DNA of 15,727 nt from BP-133 sp040756995 (GTDB lineage: Bacteria; Actinomycetota; Acidimicrobiia; IMCC26256; BP-133), in assembly GCA_040756995.1 (NCBI GenBank), contig JBFLYK010000088.1, positions 1 through 15,727 of the forward strand, read 5' to 3'. The notes under the pieces are model-generated. The model saw only the letters and a list, made by a program, of their open reading frames with translations, ran no database searches and was not told the DNA's origin. Positions 1 to 6,476 of this stretch are shown here, piece by piece (within the stretch, counting starts at the first letter, position 1; the number at the start of each line of letters is the position of its first letter). A program made the position numbers and the translations under genes.

Positions 1-29
1 GGGGGGGGGGGGGGGCGCCCCCCCCCCCC
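1..29. repeat. Poly-G / poly-C low-complexity contig end
   Basis: Fifteen G, then CG, then twelve C. It carries no coding signal and folds on itself. Such runs are typical of contig-end artefacts. Positions 30-88 hold nothing recognisable before the stop codon of the aldehyde dehydrogenase gene. Confidence 0.8.
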
Positions 30-88
30 ACCCGGCCACGGCGCTCGGTCGTTGGCGGACCACGCCCAGTGGGCGGTTCCGCGTGTGG

Positions 89-1594
89 TCAGAGGGCGAC
101 GACGACGGTCTTGACTTGTGTGTAGAGGTCGAGCACTTCTGGGCCGTTCTCCCGGCCCCAGCCGGACTGCTTGTATCCGCCGAAGGGGAGGGAGGCATCG
201 AAGACGTTGTAGCTGTTGACCCAGACCGTTCCGGCCTTGAGCTTGGCGGCGGCTCGGTGGGCCTTGGCCACATCGGTGGTCCACACGCCGGCGGAGAGGC
301 CATAGTGGCTGTCGTTGGCCGTCCGGATGAGGTCGTCTTCGTCGGTGAAGGGAATGGCGCAGACGACCGGCCCGAAGATCTCCTCGCGGACGACCTTCAT
401 GTCGGGCCGCGTCTCGATCAGGACGGTGGGCTCGACGAAGTAGCCGAAATCGCCGTGGCGCTTCCCGCCGGTAAGGGCGCGAGCGCCGTCGGCGTAGCCG
501 GACTCGAGATAGCCGGTCACCCGCTCGAACTGGTCGGCGGAGACGAGCGGGCCCATCTGGTTGGCGGGATCCATCCCGGGGCCGATCGTGATCTGCGCCG
601 CGGCTGCGGCGATGCCGTCGGTCACCGCGTCGAAGACGTCGTTCTGGATGAAGAGGCGGGTGCCGGCGCAGCAGGTCTGGCCGTGGTTGAAGAAGCTGGC
701 CAGGATCGCTCCGGGGACGGCTTGTTCCACGTCGGCGTCGGCGAAGACGACGTTGGGTGACTTGCCACCGAGTTCGAGGGACACCTTCTTCAGGTTGCCG
801 GCGGCCGCTTGGAGGATCAGCTTGCCGACCTCGGTGGAGCCGGTGAAGGCTACCTTGTCGACGTCGGGGTGGGAAGCGAGGGGGGCACCGGCGGTTGAGC
901 CGAACCCGGTGATGATGTTCACGACGCCGGGGGGGAACCCGGCCTCGAGGGTGAGTTCGCCGAGGAGCAGCGCCGTGAGCGGCGTCTGCTCGGCGGGCTT
1001 GAGAACGACGGTGTTGCCCGTGGCCAACGCCGGCCCGAGCTTCCAGGAGGCCATGAGGAGAGGGAAGTTCCAGGGGATGATCTGGCCGACGACACCGAGA
1101 GGTTCGCGCATCGTCATCCCCAGGAATTGCGCCCCGGGCGCGTAGGGAACCGAAGGGCGGAAAGTTGAGCCCAGGATCTTCGTCGCCCAGCCCGCCTGGT
1201 AGTGGAAGGTCTCCACCGCGAGGGCCACATCGACCGCCTCGGCGATCGCCACGTTCTTGCCGTTGTCAAGCGCCTCGAGCTGAGCGAACTCCGACGCGTG
1301 TTCGGCGATGAGGTCGCCCAGGCGGTGCACCAGCTGACCCCTGTCGTAGGGGGTCATCGCGGCCCACGGGCCCTCCTCAAAAGCCTGGCGGGCGGCCTTC
1401 ACGGCTCGGTCGACGTCCTCGGCGCCGCCGCTGGCCACATCGACCAGGGCGCCGGCCGTGGCAGGGTCCTCGGTGGTGAAGGTCTCTCCCGATGCGGCCT
1501 CGACCCACTCGCCGTTGATGAGGAGTCGGCGGGGAGTGCGAAGAAACTGCCGGACCGAGGGAAGGAGGTCGTAGTCGAACTCGGTCGCCGTCAT
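89..1594 (-). CDS. NAD(P)-dependent aldehyde dehydrogenase
   Basis: 501 residues, full length for the aldehyde dehydrogenase superfamily, which oxidises aldehydes to carboxylic acids with NAD(P)+. Visible motifs: IIPWNFP with the oxyanion-hole Asn (N176), VVLKPAEQTP (cofactor-binding Lys199), FTGSTEVG (250-257, nucleotide loop), LELGGKSP with the general base E274, GQTCCAG with the catalytic Cys (C308 by alignment to ALDH2 Cys302), and EIFGPV near the C-terminus. ATG at 1592-1594 is preceded on the minus strand by an AAAGGA Shine-Dalgarno (plus 1600-1605), which supports this start. The subfamily resembles betaine/phenylacetaldehyde-type enzymes, but substrate cannot be assigned. Near a mycofactocin cluster it could take the aldehyde made by a mycofactocin-dependent alcohol dehydrogenase (inference). 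A palindromic site (1659-1672) lies about 65 bases upstream of its start. Confidence 0.93.
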   Translation of the reverse strand: MTATEFDYDLLPSVRQFLRTPRRLLINGEWVEAASGETFTTEDPATAGALVDVASGGAEDVDRAVKAARQAFEEGPWAAMTPYDRGQLVHRLGDLIAEHASEFAQLEALDNGKNVAIAEAVDVALAVETFHYQAGWATKILGSTFRPSVPYAPGAQFLGMTMREPLGVVGQIIPWNFPLLMASWKLGPALATGNTVVLKPAEQTPLTALLLGELTLEAGFPPGVVNIITGFGSTAGAPLASHPDVDKVAFTGSTEVGKLILQAAAGNLKKVSLELGGKSPNVVFADADVEQAVPGAILASFFNHGQTCCAGTRLFIQNDVFDAVTDGIAAAAAQITIGPGMDPANQMGPLVSADQFERVTGYLESGYADGARALTGGKRHGDFGYFVEPTVLIETRPDMKVVREEIFGPVVCAIPFTDEDDLIRTANDSHYGLSAGVWTTDVAKAHRAAAKLKAGTVWVNSYNVFDASLPFGGYKQSGWGRENGPEVLDLYTQVKTVVVAL

Positions 1595-1658
1595 GGTGGT
1601 CCTTTCGTCAATGAGGGGCGTTGGTCCGAAGCCTTGCAGTCGCGCCGAGCACGGTGTA

Positions 1659-1672
1659 CCTCCAGGTGGGGG
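1659..1672. promoter_or_regulatory. Operator-like dyad, copy 1 (upstream of aldehyde dehydrogenase)
   Basis: CCTCCA-GG-TGGGGG, a 6-2-6 dyad with one mismatch, preceded by GTA. The same core, CTCCA-NN-TGGRG, occurs at 2217-2230 and 5923-5936, each upstream of a gene start. Read on the minus strand, copy 3 is GTACCTCCAGTTGGAGG, matching this copy at 15 of 17 positions. The binding protein is unknown. Confidence 0.45.
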
Positions 1673-1886
1673 AACGCCAGCGGCCGGCCGGTCGCACCGC
1701 GAGCCGAGGAGCGGATGCTGAGCTTCAGTGACCGGGGCAGACGCTCACCGATCGAGCCGGATGGAGGCGGGGAGGACGACGAGGCGCGGAGGTGAGTGGC
1801 CTGTCACATCTCGGCCCGATCGCCCGAGCGAAGATGACGGCTCGGCTGATCGGCCTGCTCAGAAACACCCGAATCTCGGGCGGACG

Positions 1887-1900
1887 CCATCTCGAGATGG
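1887..1900. promoter_or_regulatory. Perfect 14-bp palindrome CCATCTCGAGATGG
   Basis: A perfect loop-less palindrome centred on CTCGAG, 17 bases beyond the stop of the 67-residue minus-strand gene. It has no loop or T-run, so it looks more like a protein site than an intrinsic terminator. Function unknown. Confidence 0.35.
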
Positions 1901-1917
1901 AGGATGCTTGAGCGTTG

Positions 1918-2121
1918 TCACACCGGCGCCTCCCAGCAGTCGATGACGTCACCTCGGGCGACAAAGCAGTCGCAGCCGTTGCTGAAGACCCAGATGGAGC
2001 GGGACCGTCCCCGCCCGAGGGAGATCAGCTGGCAGTCGTCGATCCGGTCGCCTCCGGCGAGGGCGAGGCACACCCGCCGGCCTTCGAGGTAGTGGAGTGA
2101 AGCTAGGCGTGAAGTGCTCAT
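1918..2121 (-). CDS. Small cysteine-containing protein of unknown function (67 aa)
   Basis: ATG at 2119-2121 has a strong Shine-Dalgarno on the minus strand (AAGGAG, plus 2127-2132, 5-base spacer). This decides the start inside a longer open frame. The 67-residue product has five Cys (18, 30, 50, 52, 62), including a CxC within NGCDCF, and alternating short hydrophobic stretches suggesting a small beta-rich fold. It has no signal peptide or membrane segment. I do not recognise the family. It is divergent from the acyl-CoA dehydrogenase gene, with a 324-base gap carrying a dyad shared with the aldehyde dehydrogenase and mftA upstream regions. The Cys pattern could serve metal binding or redox, but nothing shows this directly. 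Confidence 0.68.
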   Translation of the reverse strand: MSTSRLASLHYLEGRRVCLALAGGDRIDDCQLISLGRGRSRSIWVFSNGCDCFVARGDVIDCWEAPV

Positions 2122-2126
2122 CGCCA

Positions 2127-2132
2127 CTCCTT
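2127..2132 (-). promoter_or_regulatory. Ribosome binding site AAGGAG of the 67-aa gene
   Basis: AAGGAG on the minus strand, 5 bases before ATG at 2121. It is one of the best Shine-Dalgarno sequences in the window and fixes the start of a short gene that would otherwise be hidden in a 229-codon open frame. Confidence 0.7.
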
Positions 2133-2216
2133 GATCCTTCGTGTGGTGACGCCCAAGAAAGGCGTGCCCCGTGAGTGTCCATCGAAGGGCATTCGCCCCC
2201 CACCCCCAGCTGCAGG

Positions 2217-2230
2217 TCTCCACCTGGAGA
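2217..2230. promoter_or_regulatory. Operator-like dyad, copy 2 (divergent region)
   Basis: TCTCCA-CC-TGGAGA, a perfect 6-2-6 inverted repeat. On the minus strand it reads TCTCCAGGTGGAGA, sharing CTCCAGGTGG with copy 1. It lies about 96 bases from the minus-strand start at 2121 and about 215 bases from the plus-strand start at 2446. Confidence 0.5.
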
Positions 2231-2445
2231 GTAATGGCCTCCGGGCCCCCGCCTTTTAGGATGTCGGCCGATCGCCGGTCGCCGACCGCCATGGTCGGGT
2301 CCGACCGCGCGTCGCGGCTTCTGCCAGGTGCTGGGCTTGTCTCGGACCGCGCCCTTCCCGGGAAACCCTCGCTGGCGTCTGGAGAACCGCATACCTCCGC
2401 CTGCAGGTACCGGATCGAGTCGGGAAGGTTCAGCATCCTCTGGCT

Positions 2446-4233
2446 ATGGAGCTGAACGAGTACAAGCCGCCCCTGGCCGACATCCGATTCACGCTGGAGC
2501 AGATTGTGGATCTCCCCCGCTTGGCCAAGCTGGATGTCTTCGCCCACGCCTCTCCCGACATCATCTCGGACGTGCTGGAGGAGGCCGGGCGGTTTGTGGG
2601 CGAGCAACTGGCCCCGCTCAACCGCCAGGGGGACCTGGAACCCGCTCGGCGCCAGCCCGACGGGTCGGTTACGCTGCCGGACGGGTTTCGTACGGCCTAT
2701 TCACTCTATGTGGACGCTGGCTGGGGGGCAGTGGCCTTCCCAGCGGACTACGGGGGCGGCGGGTTCCCATGGGTCGTCGGTACCGCGCTCGCCGAGATGG
2801 TCTCGTCGGCCAACATGGCCTTTTCGCTATGCCCCATGCTGACCCAGAGCGCTATCGACCTCCTTCTCGCTCACGGCTCCGCGGAGCAGAAAGCGACCTA
2901 CCTGCCCAAGATGGTGGCAGGGGAGTGGACCGGCACCATGAACATCACCGAGCCGGAGGCCGGCTCGGATCTGAGCGGGATCACCACCCGGGCGGTCGAT
3001 GCTGGCGACGGCACTTGGCGGATCACCGGCCAGAAGATCTTCATCACCTTCGGTGACCACGACCTGGCCGAAAACATCGTGCACATCGTGCTGGCCCGGG
3101 CGTCGGGGGCGGCGCCTGGAACGAAGGGCATCTCGTGCTTCGTCGTCCCCAAGCTCCTCCCCGCTTCGAAAGACGCGCCGAAAGCGCCCAACGGAGTGAC
3201 GTGCATCGCCGTGGAGCACAAGCTCGGGATCCACGCCAGCCCGACCTGTGCGCTCGACTTCGACGGTTCGGTCGGCTACCTGGTCGGACAAGCCAACCAG
3301 GGGCTGCGGACGATGTTCTCCATGATGAATCCCGCCCGTCTGGCGGTGGGCGTCCAGGGCCTGGGTGTCGCCGAACGGGCCTACCAGGCGGCCGTTGCCC
3401 ACGCCCGGGAGCGCCGCCAAGGGCGGGCCCCGCAGGCCTCGGGGGACGGGCCGTCACCGATCATCGAGCACCCCGACGTCCGGCGCATGCTCCTGACCCA
3501 GAAGGCATCGATCGAGGCGCTGCGGTCGCTGCTCTATTTCACGGCCGAGTCCATCGACCTCGCCGCCCACCACCCCGACGAGTCTGTCCGCCGTCGGCGC
3601 CGGGAACTGGCCGACCTGCTCACTCCGGTGGCCAAGGGCTGGGGAACCGACCTGGGAGTGGAGCTCACGTCGTTGGCGCTCCAAGTCCACGGTGGCATGG
3701 GCTACGTGGAGGAGACCGGCATAGCCCAGCATTACCGGGACGCTCGCATCGCCCCGATCTACGAGGGGACCAACGGCATCCAGGCCATCGACCTCGTCAG
3801 CCGTAAACTCGGCCTGCGCGGCGGCGACGCCGCCCGGGAGTTCCTCACCGACATGGAAAGCGTCGCCCGGCGGCTGCTCGCCGCTGGAGACGGACTGGCG
3901 CCGATCGGAGACGGCCTGGCGGAGGGGGTCGCCGCCCTACGGGCGGCCACCCGGTGGATGCTCACCGCCGATTCGCGAGCTGACCCGTTGGCCGGGGCCA
4001 CTCCCTACCTGCGGCTCTTCGGCGTGGTGACCGGCGGGTTGTTCATGGCCCTTCAGGCCGCCGCCGCTCAGCGGCGCCTGGACGAAGGCGCCACCGAACG
4101 GGACTTTCTGGAGGCGAAGGTCGTTACTGCCCGGTTCTACTGCCAGCAGATCGTCCTGTCGGCCGCGGGGCTGTTACCCTCCATCACCGCTGGAGCCGGC
4201 GATCTGCTGGCGCTACCCGCCCACGCTTTCTGA
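2446..4233 (+). CDS. Acyl-CoA dehydrogenase, FadE5-like long form
   Basis: 595 residues, matching the roughly 600-residue FadE5-type acyl-CoA dehydrogenases rather than the 380-residue classical form. The family makes the alpha,beta double bond in acyl-CoA using FAD and passes electrons to electron-transfer flavoprotein. The N-terminal helical domain is followed by the FAD-contact segment around TGTMNITEPEAGSDL (about 163-177) and KIFITFGDHD. The catalytic base is the Glu of IYEGTNGIQ (E440). The extra C-terminal helical region (about 460-595) is typical of the long form. The start opens with MELNEYKPPL, characteristic of the family. No good Shine-Dalgarno is present. An EtfA homologue lies at the right end of the window, a plausible electron acceptor partner. 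Chain-length preference cannot be told. Confidence 0.94.
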   Translation: MELNEYKPPLADIRFTLEQIVDLPRLAKLDVFAHASPDIISDVLEEAGRFVGEQLAPLNRQGDLEPARRQPDGSVTLPDGFRTAYSLYVDAGWGAVAFPADYGGGGFPWVVGTALAEMVSSANMAFSLCPMLTQSAIDLLLAHGSAEQKATYLPKMVAGEWTGTMNITEPEAGSDLSGITTRAVDAGDGTWRITGQKIFITFGDHDLAENIVHIVLARASGAAPGTKGISCFVVPKLLPASKDAPKAPNGVTCIAVEHKLGIHASPTCALDFDGSVGYLVGQANQGLRTMFSMMNPARLAVGVQGLGVAERAYQAAVAHARERRQGRAPQASGDGPSPIIEHPDVRRMLLTQKASIEALRSLLYFTAESIDLAAHHPDESVRRRRRELADLLTPVAKGWGTDLGVELTSLALQVHGGMGYVEETGIAQHYRDARIAPIYEGTNGIQAIDLVSRKLGLRGGDAAREFLTDMESVARRLLAAGDGLAPIGDGLAEGVAALRAATRWMLTADSRADPLAGATPYLRLFGVVTGGLFMALQAAAAQRRLDEGATERDFLEAKVVTARFYCQQIVLSAAGLLPSITAGAGDLLALPAHAF

Positions 4234-4268
4234 AGCCGATCGGGCGCCAGACTGCGGTGCACAGCTCC

Positions 4269-4304
4269 CGGCCGTTCCCGCCGGGACGGCGCCGGCCGGT
4301 TTTC
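4269..4304 (+). terminator. Possible terminator hairpin after acyl-CoA dehydrogenase
   Basis: Arms CGGCCG (4269-4274 and 4293-4298) enclose a second GC-rich inverted repeat (TCCCG-C-CGGGA), followed by GTTTTC. It lies 36 bases after the stop codon. The T-run is short, so the call is tentative. Confidence 0.35.
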
Positions 4305-4480
4305 GGCTCGACGATCTTGCGCTCGACCGGGGCAGGGCTGCTCGCCACGATTGCCGCCCACAGCGAGGACAGGTTGAGAAAGAGGTCGCTGTTGAAGGGG
4401 CTTGATCGGCGACCGCCTCAGCGCCGGGGTTCGGAGGCAGGATGGTCCGGCCCGAGCGGAGTGGCTGGCAGCTTCTTGAC

Positions 4481-4496
4481 TACCCAAATGGGGGTA
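4481..4496. promoter_or_regulatory. NarL-type 7-2-7 dyad upstream of the regulator gene
   Basis: TACCCAA-AT-GGGGGTA. Each 7-base half matches the NarL heptamer pattern TACYYMT at six of seven positions, and the halves are arranged tail to tail with a 2-base gap, as known for NarL/FixJ-type regulators. It lies 76 bases before ATG 4572, ahead of a gene encoding three domains of exactly that DNA-binding family. Autoregulation is inferred. Confidence 0.4.
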
Positions 4497-4571
4497 TGCG
4501 AACGAGGGGGTCCCAATGCTACTCTGCCTCTGCGGGCGAGGGGGCGGCATCAAGAACATTAACGCCGGCCG

Positions 4572-5840
4572 ATGATCCTGCGGGCGCCGTCCGCCGCCGG
4601 TGGCGGGTCGAACGAAGAGGAGCGAGTGGCACCGAGCGATGCCCCGGCTGGTAGGAAAAAGCGTGGGCTGGCCGGCCCGCCGGCGGTCGGCGGCGCTCGC
4701 AACCCGACCGGAACCAAGCGTGGAAGGCATCCCACAGGCCGTCGGGTCACGGTGCTGGTCGTCGGCGACGCCGTCGTCCGCGAGACCCTCGACCTCTTTC
4801 TCGACGGCGGACCGGCAACGGTGGCGGCGTACGCGAACTCCGGCGCTGAGGCCCAGGTGGTGGCGGCGCAGGGCCTTCCAGACATCGTGCTGCTCGACGT
4901 TCGCTTACCGGACATGCTGGCTCCGAGGGCGATCAAGCTGGTGCGGATGGCCGCTCCGTCGGCGCGGATCGTTGCTCTCGGCTCGCGTGCCGACCACGCC
5001 ACCCTTGCCAAGGCCCTCGTCGCGGGCGCCGACGGCTGCCTAGTCAAGGACGCCTGCGATGCCGCCATCGTCGAGGCGCTGTGGGGATCGCTCAGCACCG
5101 GGTGGCCGGTTCTCAGCAGACGCAATGCAGAACGGGCCGTCACAACCCACCATGATCAGCCGCTGCTCACCGAGCGCGAGCGGGAAGTGCTTCGTCTTGT
5201 GGCCGCCGGCAGCACCAATCGCGAGATCGCCGAGGCCACCGGCGTTTCGATCGATCGCGTTCGGGCCTGCGTGCGGAGCGCGTTCCGGAAACTCGGCGTC
5301 CGGAACCGTACGGAAGCGACGCGGATGCTCTCTCGTGGTACGGGCCAGCTCTGCGCCCCTGCGGGCCCTTCTGGGGCCGATACGGCACAAGACGGGATCG
5401 ACGTGCCGCCGCTCAGTCCACGCGAGGAAGAAGTCGTCGGTTACATGGCGACGGGAAAGACCAACCCGGAGATCGCCGAGCTGACGGGGCTGTCGCCGGA
5501 GACGGTCAAGACCTATCTCAAGAGCGCCTTCGAAAAGCTGGGAGTCCGCAATCGGATGGAAGCGACGCGGAGGCTCTCCAACAGTCATCGACCGGCCGAG
5601 GCGGGCGTGCAACGAACGCGGAAGAGAAGCGTGAACACCGGAGCGCGCGCCCTGACTCCCGGCGAGATCGAGGTTGTCCGCGAGATGGCCACCGGGAAAA
5701 CCAACGGCGAGATCGCTGAGAGCACGGGGCTGTCACGCAACACGGTGAAGACCTACCTCCAAATCGTATTCCGCAAGCTCGAGGTGCGGAACCGCATCGA
5801 GGCGATGGCCAAGGCGGAGGAGTTGGGCCTGCTCGACTAG
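4572..5840 (+). CDS. Response regulator with receiver domain and three tandem LuxR/GerE HTH domains
   Basis: 422 residues. A disordered basic N-terminus (1-55) leads to a receiver domain (about 57-170) with VLLDVRLPD (phospho-acceptor D109) and LVKDA (conserved K159); the usual acidic pair is reduced to one Asp (VVGD). Three GerE-type HTH domains follow: about 198-256 (LTEREREVL ... KLGVRNRTEA), 281-338 (LSPREEEVV ... KLGVRNRMEA) and 360-420 (LTPGEIEVV ... KLEVRNRIEA), separated by short linkers. HTH 2 and 3 keep TVKTYL in the recognition helix; HTH 1 has RVRACV instead. NarL/FixJ regulators normally carry one HTH and dimerise, so three on one chain is unusual. GTG 4626, preceded by AGGAG (4618-4622) at a 3-base gap, is an alternative start; ATG 4572 has no Shine-Dalgarno. 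It ends 202 bases before mftA on the same strand, making it a candidate local regulator. No partner histidine kinase is present. Confidence 0.88.
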   Translation: MILRAPSAAGGGSNEEERVAPSDAPAGRKKRGLAGPPAVGGARNPTGTKRGRHPTGRRVTVLVVGDAVVRETLDLFLDGGPATVAAYANSGAEAQVVAAQGLPDIVLLDVRLPDMLAPRAIKLVRMAAPSARIVALGSRADHATLAKALVAGADGCLVKDACDAAIVEALWGSLSTGWPVLSRRNAERAVTTHHDQPLLTEREREVLRLVAAGSTNREIAEATGVSIDRVRACVRSAFRKLGVRNRTEATRMLSRGTGQLCAPAGPSGADTAQDGIDVPPLSPREEEVVGYMATGKTNPEIAELTGLSPETVKTYLKSAFEKLGVRNRMEATRRLSNSHRPAEAGVQRTRKRSVNTGARALTPGEIEVVREMATGKTNGEIAESTGLSRNTVKTYLQIVFRKLEVRNRIEAMAKAEELGLLD

Positions 5841-5922
5841 CCGGTGCGCACGACCGTGAGCCCGCCGCTTCCCCGTCCGAGCCGCCGAGAGCGGACATCA
5901 GACCCGGCCGACTTCGATGCAC

Positions 5923-5936
5923 CCTCCAACTGGAGG
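5923..5936. promoter_or_regulatory. Operator-like dyad, copy 3 (upstream of mftA)
   Basis: CCTCCA-AC-TGGAGG, a perfect 6-2-6 inverted repeat in the 202-base gap between the regulator gene and mftA, 107 bases before the mftA start. Its core CTCCA-NN-TGGAG is shared with copies 1 and 2. It is the best candidate operator for the mycofactocin cluster. Confidence 0.5.
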
Positions 5937-6042
5937 TACCAAGACCGGGCGATGTTCGCCAGCATTGCGGGAATCCGTACCAAGGGACAAAGACCGTTCC
6001 GGTGAGCAGCATGTGGTCAATACTGACGTCGCGAGGTCGCTC

Positions 6043-6195
6043 ATGAACCCAGCTTTTCCAGCCCAGCCTGACACCGCTTCGGTTGCGGGGGCTTCAGTCA
6101 TCGACGACGACGCCGGGATCGAGGACGAGCTCCTCGTCGAGGACGAGCTCCTCGTCGAGGACGTGTCCATCGACGGCATGTGCGGCGTCTACTGA
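6043..6195 (+). CDS. mftA: Mycofactocin precursor peptide MftA
   Basis: 50 residues ending in IDGMCGVY, the invariant C-terminal signature of MftA. The terminal Val-Tyr is decarboxylated and cross-linked by MftC, then released and matured to the redox cofactor mycofactocin. The leader is acidic, as is usual. ATG 6043 (MNPAFPAQPD) is chosen for length and for a GAGG (6033-6036) at suitable distance; the frame is open upstream to 5917 with other starts such as GTG 6013. The leader contains an exact in-frame 18-base tandem duplication (6121-6156, EDELLV twice), placing an extra leader motif just before VEDVSIDGMCGVY. It is first in a tightly packed set with mftB-mftC-mftD. Confidence 0.93.
   Translation: MNPAFPAQPDTASVAGASVIDDDAGIEDELLVEDELLVEDVSIDGMCGVY
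6121..6156 (+). repeat. Exact 18-bp tandem duplication inside mftA
   Basis: GAGGACGAGCTCCTCGTC occurs twice in a row (6121-6138, 6139-6156) with no mismatch, and a third partial copy (GAGGACGT) begins at 6157. It preserves frame and repeats six leader residues, EDELLV. Zero mismatches suggest a recent event. Confidence 0.95.
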
Positions 6196-6200
6196 CGGCG

Positions 6201-6476
6201 GTGGCCGTGTCAGTATTGGACCAGGCATGGGACATGGCGGCCCAGGTGTCGGTGCGGCCCGAGCCGTTCGGAGCCCTCCTCTACCACTTCGGCACCCGCC
6301 GGTTGTCGTTCCTCAAGGACCGGCGGCTCCTCGAGGTGGTGCAGGGATTGGGTGAGGCGGCGACGGCTCGCGACGCCTGCCTCGACGCCGGGATCGGCCC
6401 CGACGAACTCCGGGCCTACGAGAAGGCGTTGGCCCGGCTGGCGGAGACGGACATGCTGCGGGAGCGGATCGGATGA
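6201..6476 (+). CDS. mftB: Mycofactocin leader-peptide chaperone MftB
   Basis: About 91 residues. The segment VSVRPEPFGALLYHFGTR followed by RLSFLKD is the hallmark of MftB, the small RiPP recognition protein that binds the MftA leader and presents it to MftC. The start is uncertain: GTG 6180 would overlap the mftA 3' end, while GTG 6201 or 6207 fall just after the mftA stop and fit the family N-terminus better (VSVLDQAW). None has a strong Shine-Dalgarno, so coupling to mftA translation is likely. The stop TGA (6474-6476) overlaps the mftC ATG (6473) in an ATGA junction. Confidence 0.92.
   Translation: MAVSVLDQAWDMAAQVSVRPEPFGALLYHFGTRRLSFLKDRRLLEVVQGLGEAATARDACLDAGIGPDELRAYEKALARLAETDMLRERIG

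Larger units (their letters stand above)
1595..1917. other. Gene-free interval upstream of the aldehyde dehydrogenase
   Basis: 323 bases between the aldehyde dehydrogenase start and the 3' end of the 67-residue gene, both on the minus strand. Open frames here show no family motif. It should hold the aldehyde dehydrogenase promoter. Two dyads stand out: CCTCCA-GG-TGGGGG (1659-1672) and the perfect palindrome CCATCTCGAGATGG (1887-1900). Confidence 0.6.
2122..2445. other. Divergent intergenic promoter region
   Basis: 324 bases between the divergent starts of the 67-residue gene (minus) and the acyl-CoA dehydrogenase (plus). It must hold both promoters. I see no convincing -35/-10 pair and no structured RNA. 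The notable element is the perfect dyad at 2217-2230. No Shine-Dalgarno lies at proper distance before the ATG at 2446, so that gene may be leaderless. Confidence 0.55.
4234..4571. other. Gene-free interval before the triple-HTH regulator
   Basis: 338 bases with no supported gene. It holds a GC-rich hairpin shortly after the acyl-CoA dehydrogenase stop (4269-4298) and a dyad, TACCCAA-AT-GGGGGTA (4481-4496), upstream of the regulator. TTGACT at 4476-4481 resembles a -35 box, but no good -10 follows at normal spacing. Confidence 0.5.

Noticed and set aside
1..29. G-run/C-run as a quadruplex or origin-like element
   Set aside because: Pure homopolymers at the very edge are better explained as a sequencing or assembly artefact.
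4137..4730. 197-codon minus-strand frame across the intergenic region before the regulator
   Set aside because: It runs through the gap and into the regulator gene, is rich in Arg, Pro and Ser, and has no ribosome site or motif.
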